From the NCBI GenBank assembly GCA_949516455.1, contig CATILC010000144.1, forward strand, positions 1 to 30,381: 30,381 bases of DNA, given 5' to 3'. The notes under the pieces were generated by a model. It had not been told where the DNA came from. It saw only the letters and a list, made by a program, of their open reading frames with translations, and searched no databases. Position 1 is the stretch's first letter; each line of letters begins with the position of its first letter. The stretch is from Flavobacteriia bacterium. Its GTDB lineage: Bacteria > Bacteroidota > Bacteroidia > Flavobacteriales > Schleiferiaceae. The translations under genes were made by a program, and so were the position numbers. Shown here in pieces: positions 23,476 to 30,381 of the stretch.

Positions 23476-24993
23476 ATGGCTCAAGTAAAGGGTGCGATCG
23501 CCCAGATCATCGGTCCAGTGGTGGACGTCAGTTTCGATACCACAGAAAACAAACTTCCTAAGATCTACGAGGCCCTCGAGGTCACCCGCGACAACGGGCA
23601 GAAAGTGGTCCTCGAAGTACAGCAGCACATTGGTGAAGACACCGTTCGTACCATCGCCATGGACTCCACCGATGGCTTCACCCGCGGTCAGGAAGTGATC
23701 GCTCAGGGAGCGGCCATCAAGATGCCGATCGGAGAAGACATTTACGGCCGTGTATTCAATGTGGTCGGAAGTGCCATCGACGGATTGGCTGAAGTGGACA
23801 ATGCCAACGGATTGCCCATTCACCGGGAGGCGCCCAAATTCGAAGAACTCTCCACAGCAACCGAGGTCCTCTTCACAGGGATCAAGGTCATCGACCTGAT
23901 CGAACCCTATGCCAAAGGCGGAAAGATCGGCCTGTTCGGAGGTGCTGGTGTGGGGAAGACAGTACTCATCCAGGAACTGATCAACAACATCGCAAAAGGC
24001 CACGGAGGACTCTCTGTTTTCGCCGGAGTCGGCGAGCGAACCCGCGAGGGAAACGACCTGCTGCGCGAAATGATCGAATCGGGCATCATCAAGTACGGCG
24101 AAGGGTTTGTTGAAAGTCTGGAAGCTGGTGGCTGGGACCTCAGCAAAGTGGACATGAAGGAGATGAAGGAATCCAAAGCGACCTTCGTCTTCGGACAAAT
24201 GAACGAGCCTCCCGGAGCCCGCGCACGCGTGGCGCTCTCAGGATTGACACTGGCTGAATACTTCCGCGACGGAGAAGGGGAAGGAGCTGGACGCGACATC
24301 CTGTTCTTCATCGACAACATCTTCCGCTTCACTCAGGCGGGATCCGAAGTTTCCGCCCTTCTTGGACGGATGCCTTCTGCGGTGGGATATCAGCCCACTC
24401 TGGCGACGGAAATGGGCGCCATGCAGGAACGCATCACCTCTACGCGAAACGGATCGATCACATCTGTACAGGCGGTCTACGTGCCTGCAGATGACCTGAC
24501 CGACCCCGCACCGGCCACGACCTTTGCTCACCTGGACGCCACCACGGTACTGAGTCGTAAGATCGCCTCTTTGGGTATCTATCCTGCGGTGGATCCTCTG
24601 GACTCCACAAGCCGCATCCTCACTCCTGAGATCGTCGGAGATGAGCACTACAACACGGCCCAGCGCGTGAAGGAGACCCTTCAGCGATACAAGGAACTCC
24701 AGGACATCATTGCCATTCTCGGGATGGACGAATTGAGCGAAGAAGACAAGATGGTCGTGCACCGCGCCCGTCGGGTCCAGCGATTCCTTTCACAGCCCTT
24801 CCACGTGGCCGAACAGTTCACCGGTCTTGCTGGCGTGCTTGTGGACATTCAAGACACCATCAAAGGCTTCAATATGATCCTTGACGGAGAAGTGGATCAG
24901 TATCCTGAATCTGCTTTCAACCTGAAAGGCACCATTGAGGAAGCCATTGAAGCGGGTGAGAAGATGTTGGCAGAAGCTGCCGCTGAAGCCTGA
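23476..24993 (+). CDS. atpD: F1Fo ATP synthase subunit beta
   Basis: This is the catalytic subunit of F1, 505 residues from the ATG at 23476 ('MAQVKGAIAQIIGPVVDVSF'). The frame stays open back to 23344, but that extension has no family match. Walker A 'GGAGVGKT' is at 155-162, the catalytic glutamate is Glu187 in 'GERTREGNDL', Walker B is 'DILFFIDNIFRF', the family signature 'PAVDPLDSTS' is present, and 'DELSEEDK' is the DELSEED loop. An A-run and T-run (23461-23474) flank a short spacer just before the start. It is followed after 5 bases by atpC only; the other ATP synthase genes are not in the window, as is common in Bacteroidota. Confidence 0.98.
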   Translation: MAQVKGAIAQIIGPVVDVSFDTTENKLPKIYEALEVTRDNGQKVVLEVQQHIGEDTVRTIAMDSTDGFTRGQEVIAQGAAIKMPIGEDIYGRVFNVVGSAIDGLAEVDNANGLPIHREAPKFEELSTATEVLFTGIKVIDLIEPYAKGGKIGLFGGAGVGKTVLIQELINNIAKGHGGLSVFAGVGERTREGNDLLREMIESGIIKYGEGFVESLEAGGWDLSKVDMKEMKESKATFVFGQMNEPPGARARVALSGLTLAEYFRDGEGEGAGRDILFFIDNIFRFTQAGSEVSALLGRMPSAVGYQPTLATEMGAMQERITSTRNGSITSVQAVYVPADDLTDPAPATTFAHLDATTVLSRKIASLGIYPAVDPLDSTSRILTPEIVGDEHYNTAQRVKETLQRYKELQDIIAILGMDELSEEDKMVVHRARRVQRFLSQPFHVAEQFTGLAGVLVDIQDTIKGFNMILDGEVDQYPESAFNLKGTIEEAIEAGEKMLAEAAAEA

Positions 24994-24998
24994 TCGGA

Positions 24999-25277
24999 AT
25001 GACCGTAGAGATCATCACACCCGAACGGAAACTCTATCAGGGAGAAGCCCAGGCGGTTCAACTTCCTGGCAAAGACGGACTCTTCCAGATCCTGGACAAT
25101 CACGCACCGCTCATCGCCACGCTGGCCGAGGGTACAGTGAAACTCGATCTTGCGCACGGACTCAAAGCCGATGAATTGCCTGACCGACTGAGGGCAGAAG
25201 GTTCTTCTGTATTTCTCGACATCCGGGGAGGCGTCATTGAAGTGAACGCCAACAAGGCCATCGTACTCGTCAGCTAG
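24999..25277 (+). CDS. atpC: F1Fo ATP synthase subunit epsilon (short form)
   Basis: This 92-residue protein begins 'MTVEIITPERKLYQGEAQAV' and continues with 'LPGKDGLFQILDNHAPLIA', both typical of the epsilon-subunit N-terminal beta-sandwich that contacts gamma and the c ring. E. coli epsilon is about 139 residues; the C-terminal helical hairpin that inhibits ATP hydrolysis is absent here. The stop is genuine and the next gene is convergent, so this is not a sequencing truncation within view. Short epsilon subunits are usual in Bacteroidota. It starts 5 bases after atpD and is surely co-transcribed. Confidence 0.95.
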   Translation: MTVEIITPERKLYQGEAQAVQLPGKDGLFQILDNHAPLIATLAEGTVKLDLAHGLKADELPDRLRAEGSSVFLDIRGGVIEVNANKAIVLVS

Positions 25278-25280
25278 ATC

Positions 25281-25616
25281 TCAGCCTCTGAGTTTGGGGT
25301 TGTTGTGGTGGCGATCGTGATCGCGCTTGCGCTTGGCCTCCATTTTCCTCTCGAATGCAGTCTGTAGATCTGTATCGGTTTGATTCGCCAGACAGAGCAA
25401 AACGAACAATACGTCCGCAAGCTCTTCACCCAGGTCCTTTTCCTTATCGGATTCCTTCTCGCTCTGTTCCCCGTAGCGGCGGGCAATGATCCGTGCCACC
25501 TCACCCACTTCCTCTGTGAGCTGGGCCATATTGGTCAGTTCGTTGAAATACCGAACGCCATGCATTTCAATCCACTCGTGGACCTCCTTCTGTAGTTGTT
25601 CGATCGCCTGCTCCAT
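25281..25616 (-). CDS. MazG-like nucleotide pyrophosphohydrolase
   Basis: This 111-residue all-alpha protein carries the MazG metal-binding pattern: 'LTEEVGEVAR' (Glu36 and Glu39) followed by 'GEELADVLFVL' (Glu65 and Asp68), i.e. ExxE-(25)-ExxD. Single-domain enzymes of this type hydrolyse nucleoside triphosphates or dNTPs to monophosphates and pyrophosphate, often as house-cleaning of non-canonical nucleotides. It is the last gene of a minus-strand operon, 12 bases after dtd. The C-terminal tail is rich in Arg, Lys, His and Asp. Its end is 3 bases from the atpC stop. Confidence 0.9.
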   Translation of the reverse strand: MEQAIEQLQKEVHEWIEMHGVRYFNELTNMAQLTEEVGEVARIIARRYGEQSEKESDKEKDLGEELADVLFVLLCLANQTDTDLQTAFERKMEAKRKRDHDRHHNNPKLRG

Positions 25617-25628
25617 TGTTTTTGCTTT

Positions 25629-26078
25629 TTATTCTCTGTCTCTGCTGTCCATCCAAATGGTGACGGGTCCGTCATTGATCGATTCCACTTCCATGTGCGC
25701 TCCGAAAATACCAGTGTACACCTTGACTCCCTGCTTTTGAAATGCCGCTACCAATGCTTCATACAACTGTTTGGCCTTTTCCGGCGGTGCTGAATCCACG
25801 AAACTCGGTCGGTTCCCTTTTTTGGTTCGGGCAAAAAGCGTGAATTGAGAAACACAGAGCAACTCGCCCTGGACTTGTCCCAAACAGAGATTCATCTTTC
25901 CCGCCTCGTCTGAGAACAGCCGCATGCCCAAGACTTTTCGCTGGAGGTAGTCAATGTCCTCATCCATATCGTCAGCCGACACCCCGACGAACAACAAAAG
26001 GCCACGGCCAATGGCACCGACTTCCTGCTCCGAAACGCGTACCCTCGCTTTTTTAACCCTTTGTATCAGTATGCGCAT
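25629..26078 (-). CDS. dtd: D-aminoacyl-tRNA deacylase
   Basis: DTD frees D-amino acids (and glycine mis-attached to tRNA-Ala) from tRNAs. The 149-residue length is standard. The start 'MRILIQRVKKARV', the first active-site motif 'SQFTL' and the second motif 'NDGPVT' (the family NxGPxT) with the preceding 'FGAHMEVE' are all present. It sits 3 bases after rsgA and 12 bases before the MazG-like gene, so the three are probably one transcript devoted to translation and nucleotide quality control. Confidence 0.96.
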   Translation of the reverse strand: MRILIQRVKKARVRVSEQEVGAIGRGLLLFVGVSADDMDEDIDYLQRKVLGMRLFSDEAGKMNLCLGQVQGELLCVSQFTLFARTKKGNRPSFVDSAPPEKAKQLYEALVAAFQKQGVKVYTGIFGAHMEVESINDGPVTIWMDSRDRE

Positions 26079-26081
26079 GGC

Positions 26082-27011
26082 TTAACGGTAAACAGATTCT
26101 TCATCCTCACCGGAAAGGATCTTGACGTAGTTCTCATAGCGAGTGGGCGCCAGTTGCTGAAGCTCGTAGGCATCCCTGACCGCACAGCCCGGCTCTTCCA
26201 TATGCATGCAATTCGAGAAGCGACAGGAAGCGGAAAGCGCGAAGAGTTCAGGGAAATAGTGGCCGATCTCCTGCTTTTCCATATCCAGCAGACCAAAACT
26301 CTTGATGCCGGGCGTATCGATCACATCGCCTCCTGACGCGAGCGGGAACATCTCTGCAAAAGTGGTCGTGTGCTGCCCGAGCTGATGGGCTGCACTGATC
26401 TCTTGCGTACGAAGTTCCAATGAAGGATCCAGACAATTGATCAGACTGCTTTTCCCAACGCCCGAATTTCCGCTGAGCAGATTCACCTGATCCTTCATCT
26501 GCGCGCGCAGTTCATCCATCCCTTTTCCCGTATGCGCACTCACCGTCCACACCTGGTATCCAGCAGAGCGGTATGCCTTCTCCAGATAAACCAATTCCTG
26601 TTCTGCTTCCGGCCCATGGAGGTCGGACTTATTGACCACCAAATGCGTGGAGATGCCATAGGCCTCACAGGTGACCAAAAAGCGATCGATGAAGCCGTAA
26701 TTCGTCCTGGGAGGGACCAGTGAAACGATCAGGAAGCTTTGGTCGAGATTGGCGGCGATAATGTGCGCCCGCCTCGACAGGTTTACCGATTTTCGGATCA
26801 GGTAATTCGATCGGGAATCGATCTTCTGGATCACAGCTGCACCCTTGTCGTCCATGCGAAACGAAACCTCATCGCCCACCGCAACCGGATTGGTATTCTT
26901 GATGTCTTTTGCCCGAAACTGTCCGGCGAGGCGGCAGGAAATTTCTTCGCCCGTCTCAGTGCGCAACCGGTACCAGCTGCCTGTGGATCGTATGACCTTT
27001 GCTTTATGCAC
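26082..27011 (-). CDS. rsgA: Ribosome small-subunit-dependent GTPase A
   Basis: RsgA is a circularly permuted GTPase that checks late 30S maturation. The permuted order is clear: OB-fold N-terminus ('STGSWYRLRTETGEEISCR'), then G4 'VVNKSDL', then G1 'GNSGVGKSSLIN', then G3 'DTPGIKSF', then a zinc domain with 'CRFSNCMHMEEPGC'. No ATG is available at the start. GTG at 27011 ('VHKAKVIRSTGSWY') fits the family best and gives 309 residues; TTG at 27020 would add three. It heads the rsgA-dtd-mazG-like operon. The divergent M16 peptidase gene starts about 100 bases away. Confidence 0.94.
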   Translation of the reverse strand: MHKAKVIRSTGSWYRLRTETGEEISCRLAGQFRAKDIKNTNPVAVGDEVSFRMDDKGAAVIQKIDSRSNYLIRKSVNLSRRAHIIAANLDQSFLIVSLVPPRTNYGFIDRFLVTCEAYGISTHLVVNKSDLHGPEAEQELVYLEKAYRSAGYQVWTVSAHTGKGMDELRAQMKDQVNLLSGNSGVGKSSLINCLDPSLELRTQEISAAHQLGQHTTTFAEMFPLASGGDVIDTPGIKSFGLLDMEKQEIGHYFPELFALSASCRFSNCMHMEEPGCAVRDAYELQQLAPTRYENYVKILSGEDEESVYR

Positions 27012-27111
27012 GAAAAGCAAAGTTCGGTAGTTCCTCTCCGGCCACCAATTCGGTGCAAATGCTCTGCATCGAACTCATATCTTTAGGGCTGAAAAAATCA
27101 AACCACTCTCC

Positions 27112-28440
27112 ATGTACCAAAAGATTTTATGGGTTCTATGCCTGGGCTCGTCCATTTGGATGTACGGGCAGAAAAACATCGAATTCGAGGAATACGACCT
27201 CGACAACGGACTGCATGTTATCCTTCACCAGGACAAATCAACGCCGATCGCAGCGGTCACCGTACTCTACCATGTGGGGTCCAAGAACGAGGTCAAAGGA
27301 CGCACCGGTTTTGCACACTTCTTTGAGCACCTGCTCTTCGAAGGAAGCGAGAACATCGATCGCGGAGAATATTCCGAGATCGTTCAGGCCAATGGAGGTG
27401 CGCTGAATGCCAATACCAGCCAGGACAGGACCTTCTACTTCGAGATTCTTCCGTCCAATAGGTTGGAACTCGGATTGTGGCTGGAATCGGAGCGAATGCT
27501 TCATGCCAAGATCAACAACGAGGGCGTGGAAACACAGCGCGAAGTGGTCAAGGAAGAAAAAAGGCTGCGCATCGACAATCAGCCCTATATGTCCTTCCAG
27601 GAAAATATCTTCCGTGAAGCCTTCCCCGGCTCCATTTACGAATGGGTACCCATTGGAAGCATGGAAGATCTCAATGCAGCTCAACTCGAGGAGTTCATGC
27701 AGTTTTACAAGCAGTTCTATGTGCCCAACAACGCCACACTTTCCATAGCAGGAGATCTGGACATTGAACAAACCAAGGCCTGGATCGAAAAGTACTTCGG
27801 CTCCATCCCACGCGGAGCAGATGTGGTCCAGCCCGACTTCGAGATGCCGGCTCTTCCCGCCGGAGGTGTGCGCCAGACCGTATACGACAACATCCAACTC
27901 GAAGGGCTCTTCATGGGATTCCGTACACCGGGGCAGACCGAAGAGGATGCCTACGCCATCAGCATGCTGGCCCAGATCATGGCCTCTGGCCAAAGCAGTC
28001 GCTTGTACAAGAGGATGGTAGATGAAGAGCAAAGTGCAGTTCAGGTATTTGCCTTCCCTTTTCAAATGGAGAAGGCGGGGATGCTGATCAGCCTGGCCCT
28101 GGCCAATCAGGGCAAGAGCCTCGAATCACTTGAGGCGAGCATCATGGAAGAAGTAGAGCGGCTCAAAACCGAGCCCATCGGAGAAAAGGAATTCCAAAAG
28201 CTTCAAAATCAACTGGAAAGCGGATTCATCAGCAGCAACTCTTCCATGTCAGGGATTGCAGAAAGCCTTGCGGATTACCACACTTACTACGGGGATGCCT
28301 CTCTGATCAATACGGAGATCGAACGCTACAGAAAACTGACTCCAGCCGACCTGCAGCGCGTCGCGAAGAAGTATCTGACCGCGGATAACCTCGTGGTTCT
28401 CGAGTACCTGCCTGCTGAAAAAGAAGAAGAACAACTCTGA
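27112..28440 (+). CDS. M16 zinc peptidase, catalytic subunit
   Basis: This 442-residue protein has a signal peptide ('ILWVLCLGSSIWMYGQ', to residue 20) and the inverted zinc motif 'HFFEH' (His69, Glu72, His73) with a downstream glutamate in 'EVVKEEKR' (about Glu149). It consists of two M16 half-barrel domains. The Arg/Tyr pair that other M16 enzymes use for substrate binding in the second half is missing ('RLYKRMVDEEQSAV', 297-310). The next gene has that pair but no zinc site, so the two very likely form a heterodimer. The location is probably periplasmic. A near-consensus -7 box (TATCTTTA) lies at 27078-27085. Confidence 0.92.
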   Translation: MYQKILWVLCLGSSIWMYGQKNIEFEEYDLDNGLHVILHQDKSTPIAAVTVLYHVGSKNEVKGRTGFAHFFEHLLFEGSENIDRGEYSEIVQANGGALNANTSQDRTFYFEILPSNRLELGLWLESERMLHAKINNEGVETQREVVKEEKRLRIDNQPYMSFQENIFREAFPGSIYEWVPIGSMEDLNAAQLEEFMQFYKQFYVPNNATLSIAGDLDIEQTKAWIEKYFGSIPRGADVVQPDFEMPALPAGGVRQTVYDNIQLEGLFMGFRTPGQTEEDAYAISMLAQIMASGQSSRLYKRMVDEEQSAVQVFAFPFQMEKAGMLISLALANQGKSLESLEASIMEEVERLKTEPIGEKEFQKLQNQLESGFISSNSSMSGIAESLADYHTYYGDASLINTEIERYRKLTPADLQRVAKKYLTADNLVVLEYLPAEKEEEQL

Positions 28441-28462
28441 ACGTATCCAACAGATAGAACGC

Positions 28463-30381
28463 ATGAAAAACATCATTCTCAGTTTCCTATTGCTCTTTGC
28501 CGCAGTGGACGCTACGGCTCAGCTCGATCGCAGCATACGGCCCCAGCCTGCGCCTGAACGTCCGATCAAGATCGGCAAGGCCAAGACCTTTACCATGAAG
28601 AACGGCATGACCGTGATCGTCGTGTCGAACAGCAAGCTCCCGCGCGTCTCTTTCCGTCTGTTCATGGACCGCAAACCACTGGACGAAGGTGATCAGGCAG
28701 GCATAGCCGATATGCTCGGAGGGATGCTCACCGAAGGCACCCTGCAAAGGACCAAAGCCGAACTCGATGAAGAGATCGACTTCATGGGCGCCAATCTCTC
28801 GGCCTATGCGGGCGGCGCCTCGGCAAGCGGTCTGAGCAAATACAAGGAAAAGCTTATTTCCTTACTGGCAGAGGTGGTCCGGGAACCTTCCTGGCCCCAG
28901 GAATCATTCGACAAACTCGTCAATCAATCCAAAAGCGGGATCGAATCGAGCAAGGACGATCCGGGGAGCATTTCCTCCAACCTGCTCAGTACGGTACTGT
29001 ACGGAAAGGAACATCCCTACGGACAATTCATGACTTCCTCCTCACTGGAAAAAGTCTCTCTGCAAGATGTCAAAGGGCTTTATTCCAATTGGTTCAGCCC
29101 TGTCAATTCGTACCTGACCATCGTTGGCGACATCAAGAAGAAAGAAGCCAAAAAATTGGTCAGGAAGTACTTCGGCGACTGGGAGGCCACGGCAGTCAAG
29201 GAGCAAATACCCCAAATGCCTGCACAGATCGATGCCAATGAAGTGCACATCGTAGATCGCCCTTCGTCGGTTCAGAGCGTGGTCAAGATCGCCCATGTCA
29301 TCGACCTCAAGCCCGAGACTTCAGACCACATGGCCATGCGGGTGATGAACCAGATCCTCGGAGGCGGTGGAACAGCCCGCCTGTACAAGAACCTCAGAGA
29401 AGACAAGGGCTACACCTATGGATCCTACTCCCGTTTCAGCAGCAGCTTGTACGTCGGTCGCTTTTTGGCAACTGTAGAAGCGAGGAATGAGGTGACAGAC
29501 AGCTCGATCACGGAGATCCTGACGGAAATTCAAAATATGGCTTCCGGCCTGGTCACTGACGATGAGCTCAATGCGGCCAAAGAATCGCTCAAGGGAAGTT
29601 TTGGTCGATCGCTGGAGCGTCCTGCCACTGTCTCAGGTTTTGCGCTGAACACCATTCGGTACGGACTGGACGACAAATACTACGAGAATTATCTGATCAA
29701 TCTGGATGCCGTCAGCAAGGAAGACATCCAAAGGGTGGCTCAAAAGTATTTGGGCGGCGGCTACTACATCACAGTGGTTGGCAAGTCCTCAGAGATCGCG
29801 TCAAGCCTTGAGAAGTTTGGTCCCTTGACCTACCACGATTTCGAGGGAAACATCACAGACCCACCGGTTCAACTCCCGGAAGGAGTCACTGCAGAAACCA
29901 TCATCGAAGACTACATCACGGCCGTCGGCGGACGCGAGAAATTGATGGGGCTGGAAAGCATTCGCATGAAGCGGGAAGGCACCGTTCAAGGATTCACTCT
30001 AAAGAGCGAAGAGGTCTATTCCGGTCGGGACAAGGCCTATATGCTTCAGGACATGGGGCCCATGGGCCGCATTGAAATGATCCGCAACGGTGTGAAACTC
30101 ATCATGAAGCAGAATGGCAACGAAATGCCCGTCCCCGAAGATCAGCAGGCTTCGATGCGGGAAGGACTGGCTTGGATGCCCGAACTCGAGTATGGCAGCA
30201 GGGAGGATGTACAGATCAAAGCATCAGGCATGGGCGAGGTCGGTGGACGCCCCGCCTATATTTTGGAAGTCCGCATCGGAGATGAAGTGACCAACGATTT
30301 CTTTGATACCGAGACTGGCTTGAAACTGCGCTCACAAGAAAGTGCTGAGGGACCAGACGGCAGCCCGATCATACAGAGCAC
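28463..30381 (+). CDS. M16-family non-catalytic subunit fused to a LolA-like domain (3' partial)
   Basis: The frame is open from ATG 28463 to the window edge, 639 codons. A signal peptide ends at 'DATAQ' (residue 20). The M16 part (about 35-460) has lost the zinc motif: where HxxEH is expected it reads 'DMLGG' (83-87). It keeps the second-half motif 'NLREDKGYTYGSYS' (Arg312, Tyr317, Tyr319). From about residue 475 comes an extra domain starting 'TAETIIEDYITAVGGREKL', with repeated beta strands like LolA/LolB-type lipoprotein-carrier folds. It starts 22 bases after the catalytic partner. Its C-terminus lies beyond the window. Confidence 0.9.
   Translation, partial: MKNIILSFLLLFAAVDATAQLDRSIRPQPAPERPIKIGKAKTFTMKNGMTVIVVSNSKLPRVSFRLFMDRKPLDEGDQAGIADMLGGMLTEGTLQRTKAELDEEIDFMGANLSAYAGGASASGLSKYKEKLISLLAEVVREPSWPQESFDKLVNQSKSGIESSKDDPGSISSNLLSTVLYGKEHPYGQFMTSSSLEKVSLQDVKGLYSNWFSPVNSYLTIVGDIKKKEAKKLVRKYFGDWEATAVKEQIPQMPAQIDANEVHIVDRPSSVQSVVKIAHVIDLKPETSDHMAMRVMNQILGGGGTARLYKNLREDKGYTYGSYSRFSSSLYVGRFLATVEARNEVTDSSITEILTEIQNMASGLVTDDELNAAKESLKGSFGRSLERPATVSGFALNTIRYGLDDKYYENYLINLDAVSKEDIQRVAQKYLGGGYYITVVGKSSEIASSLEKFGPLTYHDFEGNITDPPVQLPEGVTAETIIEDYITAVGGREKLMGLESIRMKREGTVQGFTLKSEEVYSGRDKAYMLQDMGPMGRIEMIRNGVKLIMKQNGNEMPVPEDQQASMREGLAWMPELEYGSREDVQIKASGMGEVGGRPAYILEVRIGDEVTNDFFDTETGLKLRSQESAEGPDGSPIIQS

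Noticed and set aside
25279..25291. CTCAG-CCT-CTGAG hairpin between atpC and the MazG-like gene
   Set aside because: A 5-bp stem with a 3-base loop and no T tract in either direction.
1..30381. Search by eye for CRISPR arrays, tRNAs, insertion sequences, toxin-antitoxin pairs, prophage and defence genes
   Set aside because: No repeats with regular spacers, cloverleaf-like segments, transposase motifs or phage/defence domains were seen. The window is dense in ordinary chromosomal genes.

Overview
The window reads as a chromosomal segment of a Bacteroidota bacterium, probably Flavobacteriales-like. The evidence is type IX secretion (T9SS) C-terminal sorting domains at 1-173 and on the GH16 enzyme, Bacteroidota-typical families (DUF5777 barrel, Omp28-like lipoprotein, OB-fold 'tRNA_anti-like' protein), an atpD-atpC pair with a short epsilon subunit, and four perfect TAnnTTTG -7 promoter boxes. 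I cannot place it to genus. Coding is very dense: no gap exceeds about 205 bp, and I saw no tRNA, rRNA, CRISPR array, insertion sequence or prophage.

Layout. 1-173: tail of a T9SS cargo gene, followed by a strong terminator. 378-3968: mitochondrial-type aconitase and a UMF1/Atg22-like transporter. 3958-6277: a CX4CH cytochrome lipoprotein, YceI and DUF5777 operon, with a divergent OB-fold gene. 6297-8450: purB and a divergent EI24 membrane protein. 8462-10609 (minus): Omp28-like thioredoxin-fold lipoprotein and an endonuclease/exonuclease/phosphatase-family protein, each with its own terminator. 10707-14156: PAP2 phosphatase, queA with a coupled small secreted protein, and a glycosyltransferase. 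14160-17642 (minus): acyl-CoA synthetase and a YtcJ-like amidohydrolase lipoprotein. 17736-19455: fabH and a CrtA (spheroidene monooxygenase)-like protein. 19448-20973 (minus): oxyR translationally coupled to a stand-alone LON substrate-binding-domain protein. 21042-23299: CoA-pyrophosphatase-type NUDIX and a secreted GH16 glucanase. 23476-25277: atpD-atpC. 25281-27011 (minus): rsgA-dtd-mazG-like operon. 27112-30381: a complementary M16 peptidase pair, the second cut by the window edge.

Functional picture. Most genes are core metabolism or housekeeping: the TCA cycle, purines, queuosine, ATP synthesis, ribosome maturation and tRNA quality control. They are mixed with envelope and secreted functions typical of a polysaccharide-degrading, aerobic bacteroidete. 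I found no defence island or mobile system. The most interesting material is at the level of small operons: the cytochrome/YceI/DUF5777/OB-fold locus, the OxyR-LON coupling, the CrtA-like protein beside fabH, a sorting-domain-only small protein coupled to queA, and an M16 pair in which each partner keeps what the other has lost.
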